From Paragemmobacter ruber (GTDB taxonomy: Bacteria > Pseudomonadota > Alphaproteobacteria > Rhodobacterales > Rhodobacteraceae), in NCBI RefSeq assembly GCF_009908315.1, contig NZ_JAAATW010000004.1:124001-188000 (forward strand): DNA of 64,000 nucleotides, written 5' to 3'. Positions within the stretch are counted from its first letter, which is position 1. Each line of letters begins with the position of its first letter. Shown here piece by piece: positions 9,137-17,914 of the stretch. Under the pieces are notes generated by a model. That model searched no databases, was not told the origin of the DNA, and saw only the letters and a program-made list of their open reading frames with translations. Position numbers and translations under genes: made by a program.

Positions 9137-10297
9137 ATGACCGACATCTTCATCCTTTCCGGCGCCCGCACCGCCATCGGCAGCTTTGGCGGCAGCCTCT
9201 CCACCGTGCCGCCGATCGACCTTGCCACCACGGCCGCCAAGGCGGCCCTGTCCCGCGCGGGCGTGGAGGGCACGGCGATCGGCACCACCGTCTTTGGCCA
9301 TGTGATCAACACCGAACCGCGCGACATGTATCTGTCGCGCGTCGCGGCCATGCAGGCGGGCGTGCCGCAAGAGGTGCCCGCGATGAACGTCAACCGCCTC
9401 TGCGGATCGGGGGTGCAGGCTGTCGTCTCGGGGGTGCAGGCCCTGCTGGCGGGCGATGCCGACACCGCCCTCGTCGGTGGCGCGGAATGCATGAGCCGGT
9501 CGCCCCATACCCTGCCCATCGCCCGCTTCGGCCAGAAGATGGGCGATACCCGCGCCATCGACATGATGACCGGCGCGCTGACCTGCCCCTTCGGCACGGG
9601 TCACATGGGCGTGACGGCCGAGAACGTCGCCGCCGCCCATGGCATCAGCCGCGCCGATCAGGATGCCTTCGCGCTGGAAAGCCAGCGCCGCGCCGCCCGC
9701 GCGCTGGCCGAAGGCTGGTTTCAGGCCGAGATCACCCCGGTCGAGGTTGCCACCCGCAAGGGGCCGACGGTGTTTGATCGCGACGAACACCCCAAGGACA
9801 GCACGCCTGAGGCGCTGGCCGCACTGAAACCCGTGTTCCAGAAGGACGGCACCGTGACGGCGGGCAATGCCAGCGGCATTAATGATGGTGCGGCGGCGCT
9901 GATCCTGTCGCGCGGGCGGCGAGATGGCGCGCGGGCGCGGATCATGGGCTATGCCGTGGCGGGGGTGGATCCGCGTGTCATGGGCCTCGGCCCGATCCCG
10001 GCCACGCAGGCGCTCTGCGCCAAGCTGGGGATGACCCCGCAGGATTTCGACATCGTGGAATCGAACGAGGCCTTCGCCGCGCAGGCGCTTGCCGTGACCC
10101 GCGCGCTGGATCTCGACGCCGAAAAGGTGAACCCGTCCGGTGGTGCCATCGCGCTGGGCCATCCGGTCGGGGCGACGGGGGCCATCCTCGTGGTCAAGGC
10201 GCTGCATACGCTGGAACGCACGGGGCAGGGGACGGCGCTGGTGACCATGTGCATCGGCGGCGGGCAAGGCATCAGCCTTGCGATCGAACGGGTCTGA
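9137..10297 (+). CDS. Acetyl-CoA acetyltransferase / thiolase family
   Basis: Thiolase of 386 residues that condenses or cleaves acyl-CoA (acetoacetyl-CoA or 3-ketoacyl-CoA). The acyl-accepting Cys89 is in [11 protein letters not shown]. The catalytic His is in [15 protein letters not shown] and the second Cys in [17 protein letters not shown] is the oxyanion-hole Asn motif. All active-site residues are intact. The length equals degradative/biosynthetic thiolases such as PhaA/BktB, but the pathway (PHB synthesis, amino-acid or fatty-acid degradation) cannot be fixed because no phaB, phaC or fad gene is adjacent. The start at 9137 follows GAGGAG. Confidence 0.9.
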   Translation: MTDIFILSGARTAIGSFGGSLSTVPPIDLATTAAKAALSRAGVEGTAIGTTVFGHVINTEPRDMYLSRVAAMQAGVPQEVPAMNVNRLCGSGVQAVVSGVQALLAGDADTALVGGAECMSRSPHTLPIARFGQKMGDTRAIDMMTGALTCPFGTGHMGVTAENVAAAHGISRADQDAFALESQRRAARALAEGWFQAEITPVEVATRKGPTVFDRDEHPKDSTPEALAALKPVFQKDGTVTAGNASGINDGAAALILSRGRRDGARARIMGYAVAGVDPRVMGLGPIPATQALCAKLGMTPQDFDIVESNEAFAAQALAVTRALDLDAEKVNPSGGAIALGHPVGATGAILVVKALHTLERTGQGTALVTMCIGGGQGISLAIERV

Positions 10298-10315
10298 CGG
10301 CCACAACAGCCGGGG

Positions 10316-12358
10316 TCAGCGCAGGCGGATGCGCGTGCGGGCTGACCGCCCCTCGGCGTCGATCACCGAAAGGGTGAGGAAGCCCAGCCCCTCGACCGGC
10401 AGCAGGACCGCGCGGCTGCGCGCGGCGGTGATCATCGGCTGGCCATCGGCCAGCCATGTGAAAGGTGCCGTCCCGCCCTCCACCCGCACCAATACGCCTT
10501 CGGGCAGACGCTCCACCTCTGCCCCATCGGGGGGGAAGGCGACGGCGGGCGCGTCCTGTGCTGCCGCAAAGGCCGCGCTGCGCGACCGGAACCGTTGCAG
10601 CGGCGGCGGCAGTTGCGCGGTGGCCACCAGCAGGGTTTCGGGCGGGGCAGGGGGTTGCGGCGCAAGGTCGGGTTTCAGCCGGGCAAAGGCCTGAAACAGC
10701 ACTGGCGCCGCCAGATCCGCGCCAAAGACACCCGGCACCGGCGTGCCATCCGCCCGCCCCAGCCAGACCCCGATCACATGCCGCCCGTCAAAGCCGATCG
10801 CCCAGGCATCGCGATGGCCATAGCTGGTGCCGGTCTTGTAGGCCAGCCGGTTGGCCGGCGCACCCGGTGGCGGGGCCAGACCGCCAAGGATATCCGCCAC
10901 CTGCCACGCCGCCATGCGCGACACGATCCGCGCGCCTTCCGCGCTGTCCCCGTCCATCCGCCACCGCAAGGGCAGGCTCACCCCCCCGCGCGCAAGGCCC
11001 GCGTAAAGCTGCACCATATCCTGCAGGCTGACCCCGATCCCGCCCAGTGCGACCGCCAACCCCGGCGGCCCCTCCGGCAGGCGATAGCGCATCCGCGCCT
11101 GATCCATCGCAACCAACAGCCGCGCCGGACCCAGCGCCTCGGTCAACTGCACCACGGGAATGTTCAGCGACATCTGCAACGCCTGCCGCACCCGTACCGT
11201 GCCGCGATACTGGCGATCGAAATTCTGCGGCGCATAGGTGCCGAATCGGGTGGGGCGGTCCTCCATCAGCGTTTCGGGATGGGCCAGCCCTTCGTCAAAG
11301 GCCAGCGCATAGACCAAGGGCTTCAGCGTCGATCCCGGCGACCGCAGCGCCTGCGTCATGTCCACGAAACCCTGCCGCGCATCGGCGCGGAACGCCGCCG
11401 ACCCGACCGAGGCAAGGATCTCGCCCGTGGCGTGATCCGCCACCACCATGGCCACCTGCAGCCGGTCGCCCTGATGCTGCACGGTGTCCGCCGCCAGCGC
11501 CTCCAGCGCGGTCTGCAACGGGCGGTCGATGGTCAGCCGATGCACCGCCGCGGCAGGGGCCGCGCGGCGGGCGCGATCGGCCAGATGCGGCGCGATGGCG
11601 GGAACCGCCCTTCGCGCCACCGGCATGGCTTCGCTGCGCGCCACCCCGGCCTGTTCCGCGTCGATGATCCCCTTGCCCACCGCCCGCGCCAGCACCCGAT
11701 CCCGCGCCTCCGCCGCCCGGTCCGGGTGGCGGTCCGGCCTGCGGCTTTCGGGGCTTTGCGGGATCGCCACCATCAGCGCGGCCTCTGCCGGGGTCAGCCG
11801 CCACGGCTCCTTGCCAAAATAGGCCAGCGTCGCCGCGCGCAGCCCTTCGATATTGCCGCCATAGGGGGCAAGCTGCAGATACATCCCCATGATCTGCGCC
11901 TTGGTCAGCCGCTGTTCCAGGGCCAGCGCCACACGCATCTGCCTGATCTTGCCGTCCAGCCGCCCGGTCCCGCTGTCCTCCAGCAGTCGCGCCACCTGCA
12001 TGGTCAGCGTCGATCCGCCCGAAACGACCCCGCCGTTCCACAGCGCCTGCGCCCCCGCCCGCAGAAGGGCCAGCGCATCCACCCCGGCATGATCGGGAAA
12101 GCGTCCATCCTCATAGGCAATCAGCATGGCGGTGAACATCGGGTCCACCGCATCGGGCGCCAGCGCCATGCGCCAGCGGCCATCGGCCACCGTATAGGCG
12201 CGCAACAGCCGCCCCTCGTGATCCTCGACGATCACCGATGTTTCGGGCACCAGCGGCGGCAACACCGTTGCCGCCACCCAATCGTCAAACCCGTCACGCA
12301 GCAGGGCGGCAAGGAACAGCCCTGCCGCCAGCCCGAATACGGCGCGTGCCCGGATCAC
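10316..12358 (-). CDS. pbpC: Penicillin-binding protein 1C
   Basis: Bifunctional class-A PBP of 680 residues. A single N-terminal membrane anchor precedes a GT51 glycosyltransferase domain (IAYEDGRFPDHAGVD with the catalytic Glu; GGSTLTMQVARLL). A transpeptidase domain follows with SPGSTLKPL (Ser nucleophile in SxxK), SLN and KTGTSYGHRDAW (KTG). The last 90 or so residues look like the PBP1C C-terminal domain. Only 4 bp separate it from the upstream alpha-2-macroglobulin gene, the classical pairing in which the macroglobulin is thought to guard the periplasm and PBP1C to repair peptidoglycan. Confidence 0.95.
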   Translation of the reverse strand: MIRARAVFGLAAGLFLAALLRDGFDDWVAATVLPPLVPETSVIVEDHEGRLLRAYTVADGRWRMALAPDAVDPMFTAMLIAYEDGRFPDHAGVDALALLRAGAQALWNGGVVSGGSTLTMQVARLLEDSGTGRLDGKIRQMRVALALEQRLTKAQIMGMYLQLAPYGGNIEGLRAATLAYFGKEPWRLTPAEAALMVAIPQSPESRRPDRHPDRAAEARDRVLARAVGKGIIDAEQAGVARSEAMPVARRAVPAIAPHLADRARRAAPAAAVHRLTIDRPLQTALEALAADTVQHQGDRLQVAMVVADHATGEILASVGSAAFRADARQGFVDMTQALRSPGSTLKPLVYALAFDEGLAHPETLMEDRPTRFGTYAPQNFDRQYRGTVRVRQALQMSLNIPVVQLTEALGPARLLVAMDQARMRYRLPEGPPGLAVALGGIGVSLQDMVQLYAGLARGGVSLPLRWRMDGDSAEGARIVSRMAAWQVADILGGLAPPPGAPANRLAYKTGTSYGHRDAWAIGFDGRHVIGVWLGRADGTPVPGVFGADLAAPVLFQAFARLKPDLAPQPPAPPETLLVATAQLPPPLQRFRSRSAAFAAAQDAPAVAFPPDGAEVERLPEGVLVRVEGGTAPFTWLADGQPMITAARSRAVLLPVEGLGFLTLSVIDAEGRSARTRIRLR

Positions 12359-12362
12359 GGGG

Positions 12363-15300
12363 TTATTCCGTCACCATGACACGCCCGCTCTCGCCCACGG
12401 CGCGGAAATCGGGGCGATACATATCCTCGACCGATGGCGCGGGGTGATGGAAGCTGCCCGGCGACACCGCCCGCACCACATAGGCAAGGCGGAAGGGCTG
12501 GTTGTCCATCCGGTCCACGGCGGCAAGGAAACGGTCCTGCCGGTATTCCGCATGGGCCACCACGTCCAGAACCTCCAACCCCTCCAGCGCGGGCAGGCTT
12601 CCGGCGGTCATCAGGTTGGGATTGTCGATCTCGAACCCGGCAGGCAGCGGATCGTTCACCATCAGCCGCGCCTCGCCGCGCGCAAAGGGCGTCACCTCAA
12701 GGACCGCGATCATCCGGGTGCCCACGGCGACCGCGGCAGGATCAACCGCCCCGCCATCCATGCCGATATAGCGCCGCGTGATCGCATAGCCGTTGCCCGA
12801 GGCTGGTTCCGCCACCTCTGGCACACCAAAGGTGGTGACGGTCAGCGTCGTATCCGCCCCGCCATTCGTCACCGCCACCGGCACGGCGCCCAGCGTCCGC
12901 ATCTGCACCAGCGGCCCCTCTGCGGGCTGGCCGTCGATCGTGATGCCCGCCGCATCGGGGGCGTCGATCAACGCACGCGCCGCCAGCAGCGCCCATGTCG
13001 TCTCCTGCGTCGAAAGGGCGCCTGCCGTGGCGATCCGATCCGTCAGCGCCTCGCGGTCCACCGCGTTCGATCCCGCCTCGACGGCCAGCGTCAGCACTGC
13101 CGCCGCATCGCGATAGGCGGTGCCGTAATCGGCGCGGAAAACCTGCTCCGTCTCGGCCTCGGCGGCCTGCAGAAGCGCACCCGCCCGGGCGAACATCGCA
13201 TCCGCCCGCGCCTGTTCGCCATAGGCCGCCAGCGCCGCGCCCAGTTGCGCCATCGCCGTGGGGGTGGCAAAGGCATCGCCCTTCACATCGGCATAGTAGC
13301 GCAGATCGCCGATCGCCGCCGCGCCCTCGCGCGCCAGCACCATCAGCGCATAGGCCAAGGCCTCGCCGCCAATGTCGAAATCCGGGGCGAAGTTCACCTG
13401 ATTGCGCAGGTTGTCCAGCGCCATGCGCATGGCCCGTTCCGGCACGTCGAAGCCGCGCGCCTGCGCCCGTGACAGGAAATCCGTCACATAGGCATCGAGC
13501 CACAGATCACCCGATCCCGGCCCCCACAGGCCAAAGCCCCCTTCGCTGCCCTGATTGGTCAGGATCTCGGCCACCGCCTCCTGCACGCGGCCCCGCACGT
13601 CATCGGACCAGGGCAGGTCCATCGCCTGCGCCACCTGATCGAAATAGAGCAGAGGCATCGCCTTGGATGTCATCTGTTCGGTGCAGCCATAGGGATAGCG
13701 GTCCAGCGCCGCCAGCAGCCCCGGCGCATTCAGCCGCGCCAAGGGTCCGATGGCCAGCGTCGCCCGTGCGCCCGGCGCGTATCCGGCCAGCACCGCATCG
13801 TCAAAGCTGAACGTCTGCCCCGCCGCGAGGTCGAAGCGTGACACGCGCACCACCTCAGGATCGCCGCGCTGCACGGGCAGGGCCAGCGTCTTGGTCAGCG
13901 CCTTGCCATCCGGGGTGGTCAGGGTGACCGCCACCTCCTGCACGCCTTCGCCCTGCGCAAGGATCGGCACGGCCACCACCTGCTTGCCCTTCTCGGGCAG
14001 GTTGATGGTCGTGGGCGCATCGCCCAGCGTCACGCCGCGCCCGTCCAGCGCCAGCGCCATGGTCCCGAACGGCCCCGTGGCATGCACGATCTCCAGCAGC
14101 ACCCGGCTCTCATCGCCCGGCGCCATGAAACGCGGCAGCGACGCCGTCACGACCACCGGATCGCGGACCAGCACATCGGCGCTCGCCTGCCCGACGCCGG
14201 TCTTCGACCAAGCCACCGCCATCACCTTCACCGCACCGTTGAAGGCGGGCAGGGTGAATTCGGCCCTCGCATAGCCATCCGCGCCCACCTCCAGCGGCCC
14301 GGTGAAATAGGCCACCAGTTCCTCTGTCGGCGGCGGGGCCTGCAGGCGCGCCTGCGCCCCGGCATCCCCGCCGGATCGCACCGTCCCCTCGGCCCCGTTC
14401 AGCCCGTCAATCAGGCGCCCATAGATATCGCGGATGCCCACGCCCAGCTTGCGCTGGCCGAAATAGTGGCCTTGCGGATCGGGGGGAACAAAGCCCGTCA
14501 GGTTCAGGATGCCCTGATCCACGGCAGCAAGGGTGACATAGGCCGTCTCGCCCGCCGCCACGCCGTCCACCTTCACCGCAACGGGCAGGGGGCCGCGCGG
14601 GTCGGCCTCGGCCGCCACCTCGACCGTGGCCCGCAACGCCCGCGCGCCCGGATCAATCGCCGCATGGGCCAGCCCCAGCACGCGGCCCGGATTGCGCCCG
14701 GCCGCCACATCCATGGGCCGCAGCACCTGCGCCGTGACATAGACGCCCGCGCCCCAGTCATCGGTCACAGGCAGGTCGATCACGTTCTCGCCCTCGGCCA
14801 CATCCACCGCCTGCATCGCGATAAGGCGGTTCGACAGAACCATCACCACCGCCTTGCCCGCAAAGCGCGGCACCAGCCGCAGCTTGGCCACCTCGCCCGC
14901 CGCATAGGCCGCCTTGTCCAGCGACAATTCCAGCGTGTCCGGCGTCGCCGCCGCGTCCGCCGCGGCAAACCACCCGGCAGCAAAGGTCAGCGATGTGGCC
15001 GCCGCACCGCCTGCCTCGGTCACCGCCAGCTCATACTCGCCCCATGTCACCGGCACCGCGATCTCGACCGGGGCATCCAGCGCCACGTCTCCCTCGGCCA
15101 CCCGCGTGCGGCGGGTGACGGGCTCCCACATCCAGTTGCCAAAGCTCTGATACCATTGATAGGTCGTCTCGACCCGCACCAGTTCCCAGCGGGCCTGCAT
15201 CGGCACGGCCTGCCCCCCGGCCCCGATCCCGGCAAGGGTGAAGCGCGCCTCGCCATTCTCGGCCACCACGCCGTCGAACAGGGGTTTCACCCCGATCAGT

Positions 15301-17768
15301 GTGGCGGAGGGCGGCAGGGCGACGGTTGTTACCCGCTCGACCGGGCGGCCCGATCCTTCGGCCACGCGTACGGCGATCCGCGCCTCCAGCGGGCGGCCCG
15401 CATCTTCGGCCTCGGGCAGCAGAACCGGCACCCGCGCCTGACCGGCGGCATCGGTGCGCGCGGGATCAAAGCCCTGCATCACCGGGCTGAAGGGTTCGTC
15501 ATGACGCCCGAAGCGATAGCCGTCCCAGCCTTTAAGGGTTTCCGCCGCACGCAGCATCACCTCGCCCTCGATAGCCAGATCGGCCCCCGGCGCGCCGAAC
15601 AGGTAGCGCGCCGCGACATCCAGTTCCGCCATGGCACCGGGCTGCAGATCCTGCGGAACGGTCACGTCGAAATCAATCCGCTCGGGCAGGAAATCCTCGA
15701 CAAGGAACGTCGTCGTGGCCAGCGGGGGCGCATCCACATCGGCCAGCATCTCCAGCCGCCACACCCCGCGCGGGGCCGATCCAAGGATCGGCTGGCTGAA
15801 GACATAGCCGCCGCCCCAGTCGTTCACCGCCATGCGCGCGTGCTCCACGCCGTCGGGGCGCCGGACCACAGCCGTCAATGGCAGGCCTTCGATCGCCGCC
15901 CCCGCGCTGTCGCGCGTCAGGGCCGTGGCATAGACCGTCTCGCCCGCGCGATAGGCGCCCCGGTCGGTGGTCAGGAACACATCCACCGGCGGCGCGGCCT
16001 CGCGCCCTTCCACCCCGCGATCCGACAGGTCGAACTCGGGATCATTCAGCGACAGGAAGGCAAGGTCGGCCTCACCCTCGCGCGCCACGATCAGCGCGGG
16101 CGCCGCTGCCCCCACGCCGCGCGTAAGCCCTGCGTCAAAGCGGGCATAGCCCTGCGCATCGGTCACCGCGCTGCCCAGAACCTCGTTCCCGTTCGACAGA
16201 AGGTCGATGCCGATCCCTTCCTTCGCCGCGGCGCTGCCAAGGCTGCGCACAAAGACATGCAGGCCGTCCACACCCGACAGCGTGGTGATCCCCAGATCGG
16301 ATACCGTGAACCACTGCCACCCGGCAGGCACCTCCCACGGCTGCTCTCCGGGCACCGAGGCGCGCAGCGCATAGACACCGGCAGGCTGGCCCTGCAACGC
16401 TTCGTCCATCGGCAGGCGGGTGGTCACGTCGCGGTTGACCTCCATCCCCACCGTCGCCGTGCCGGTCCAGACCTCTGTCCCCGTCTGGGCGGTGAAATCG
16501 TATTCCTGCCATTCCGCCATGGGCGCCGACAGATAGCCGTTCTGGAAGGCCCGGATCAGGTTGCGGTCGGTCACGCGATACAGCGTCAGATCCAGCGCCT
16601 CGGTATTCACCGTCTCCACCGGCAGCGCGGCAGTCCCCGCCTTGGGCAGCACATAGGCCCGGCCCGCGAAGCGGACGCCGGGGTTGCGGTCGCGGATGTA
16701 GGAGGTGATATCCACCGATGCCGCCAGCACCTGCCCATCCGCCGCAGGCAGCCCCTCGCGGAAGGTCACCGTCGCCCGCTGGCCATGGGTCAACCCTTCC
16801 ACGCAGATATCGCGATACTCTGCGGTCACGCTCAGGCCGGGTTCATCCAGTTGCACGAAGCTCGCGTAATCCACGCCCTTCGCCGCCAGATCCTCGGAAA
16901 ACGTGGCGCAGAGGCGCGGGCGGGCGCTGTCGGATTCCACCCGGTTCTCCACGATGCGGAACCCGTATTTCCCCGCCGCATCCGCCAGATAGGCGGCGGT
17001 GTCGTCGCGCATCTGCACCGATTGCGCCAGTCGCAGGGCGCGCACCGTATCGCCGCCCCGCTCCAGCGCCTCCAGCGCCTGCGCCATCTGCACAAGGATC
17101 GTGTGCCGCTCCGGCGCGCCCTCGGCCCGCAGATAGGCGTTGACCGATGCGAAATAGGCCCGCTCCACATAGCTGCGCTGATCCGGCCCCTGCACGCCCC
17201 CTGCCACCAGCAGCAGCCGCGCATATTCCGCCCATTCGCCCGGCGCATCGGTCAGCGTCACCGCCGCCCCGGCAAAGCGCGCCGCGCTGTCGAAATCGCC
17301 CGCGAATTCCGCATCCGCCGCCGCCGTCTGCAGATCGGCCACCGTCCAGTCGCCCGCCATGTGATCGCGGCCCATGCCCGCAGCCTGCTGGGTGATCGAC
17401 TGCAACTCCCAGTCCTGCACAAAGCCGATCTCGCCCCGCCGCAGCGCCGCCCGTTCTGCCGCGCCAGGCGCGGCGGGCAGGACATAGGCCGAAATCGCCC
17501 CGGCATAGGGCGCGGCCTCACCCGGCCCGGATTTCAGAAAGCAGCTTCCATTGCGGGTATTGAAGGTGAACGCCTCGCAGCTTGACCCCGCCAGACAGGC
17601 GCGTTCGCAGGCCTCCAGCGTGGTGTCAAAGGCCGATGCCACATCGCCCCCCGGCAGATCCACATCCTGTGACACGACCACCCGCTTCGGTGGCACGAGG
17701 TCCTGTGAAAAGGCAGGCAGGGTGGGGATCGAAAGAAGCGCTGAAATCAGAAGGGCATGAACACGCAT
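12363..17768 (-). CDS. Bacterial alpha-2-macroglobulin with N-terminal PAN/Apple domain
   Basis: Very large periplasmic protein of 1801 residues, homologous to E. coli YfhM, a protease-trapping inhibitor. A signal peptide (VHALLISALLSIPTLPAFS) is followed by a Cys-rich PAN/Apple-like module (CERACLAGSSCEAFTFNTRN...CFLKS, residues about 45-95). MG repeats and the A2M domains come next. The thioester motif is intact as YGCTEQMTSK, with Cys at about residue 1362, inside the alpha/alpha-toroid region. The signal peptide lacks a clear lipobox, unlike lipidated YfhM, so it may be soluble. It is first gene of the pair with pbpC. The ATG at 17768 was chosen for the signal peptide. Confidence 0.93.
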   Translation of the reverse strand: MRVHALLISALLSIPTLPAFSQDLVPPKRVVVSQDVDLPGGDVASAFDTTLEACERACLAGSSCEAFTFNTRNGSCFLKSGPGEAAPYAGAISAYVLPAAPGAAERAALRRGEIGFVQDWELQSITQQAAGMGRDHMAGDWTVADLQTAAADAEFAGDFDSAARFAGAAVTLTDAPGEWAEYARLLLVAGGVQGPDQRSYVERAYFASVNAYLRAEGAPERHTILVQMAQALEALERGGDTVRALRLAQSVQMRDDTAAYLADAAGKYGFRIVENRVESDSARPRLCATFSEDLAAKGVDYASFVQLDEPGLSVTAEYRDICVEGLTHGQRATVTFREGLPAADGQVLAASVDITSYIRDRNPGVRFAGRAYVLPKAGTAALPVETVNTEALDLTLYRVTDRNLIRAFQNGYLSAPMAEWQEYDFTAQTGTEVWTGTATVGMEVNRDVTTRLPMDEALQGQPAGVYALRASVPGEQPWEVPAGWQWFTVSDLGITTLSGVDGLHVFVRSLGSAAAKEGIGIDLLSNGNEVLGSAVTDAQGYARFDAGLTRGVGAAAPALIVAREGEADLAFLSLNDPEFDLSDRGVEGREAAPPVDVFLTTDRGAYRAGETVYATALTRDSAGAAIEGLPLTAVVRRPDGVEHARMAVNDWGGGYVFSQPILGSAPRGVWRLEMLADVDAPPLATTTFLVEDFLPERIDFDVTVPQDLQPGAMAELDVAARYLFGAPGADLAIEGEVMLRAAETLKGWDGYRFGRHDEPFSPVMQGFDPARTDAAGQARVPVLLPEAEDAGRPLEARIAVRVAEGSGRPVERVTTVALPPSATLIGVKPLFDGVVAENGEARFTLAGIGAGGQAVPMQARWELVRVETTYQWYQSFGNWMWEPVTRRTRVAEGDVALDAPVEIAVPVTWGEYELAVTEAGGAAATSLTFAAGWFAAADAAATPDTLELSLDKAAYAAGEVAKLRLVPRFAGKAVVMVLSNRLIAMQAVDVAEGENVIDLPVTDDWGAGVYVTAQVLRPMDVAAGRNPGRVLGLAHAAIDPGARALRATVEVAAEADPRGPLPVAVKVDGVAAGETAYVTLAAVDQGILNLTGFVPPDPQGHYFGQRKLGVGIRDIYGRLIDGLNGAEGTVRSGGDAGAQARLQAPPPTEELVAYFTGPLEVGADGYARAEFTLPAFNGAVKVMAVAWSKTGVGQASADVLVRDPVVVTASLPRFMAPGDESRVLLEIVHATGPFGTMALALDGRGVTLGDAPTTINLPEKGKQVVAVPILAQGEGVQEVAVTLTTPDGKALTKTLALPVQRGDPEVVRVSRFDLAAGQTFSFDDAVLAGYAPGARATLAIGPLARLNAPGLLAALDRYPYGCTEQMTSKAMPLLYFDQVAQAMDLPWSDDVRGRVQEAVAEILTNQGSEGGFGLWGPGSGDLWLDAYVTDFLSRAQARGFDVPERAMRMALDNLRNQVNFAPDFDIGGEALAYALMVLAREGAAAIGDLRYYADVKGDAFATPTAMAQLGAALAAYGEQARADAMFARAGALLQAAEAETEQVFRADYGTAYRDAAAVLTLAVEAGSNAVDREALTDRIATAGALSTQETTWALLAARALIDAPDAAGITIDGQPAEGPLVQMRTLGAVPVAVTNGGADTTLTVTTFGVPEVAEPASGNGYAITRRYIGMDGGAVDPAAVAVGTRMIAVLEVTPFARGEARLMVNDPLPAGFEIDNPNLMTAGSLPALEGLEVLDVVAHAEYRQDRFLAAVDRMDNQPFRLAYVVRAVSPGSFHHPAPSVEDMYRPDFRAVGESGRVMVTE

Positions 17769-17914
17769 GGCGGCACCGGTGATGGAAGATGCGCGGGATG
17801 CTGACACGCCGCCCGCCCCGCTGGCAATGAGTCGTGCAGAGCGCCAGGGCGTTTACCCCCGGTTTACCGACTTCCCCGATGCTGACGTTTGAACGCAGGG
17901 GAATCGCATCACCC

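Noticed and set aside
14082-17585. Long plus-strand open frame (over 1100 codons) opposite the alpha-2-macroglobulin gene
   Set aside because: Product is His/Arg/Pro/Gly-rich without any domain, and it mirrors the third-position GC of the real gene; antisense shadow.
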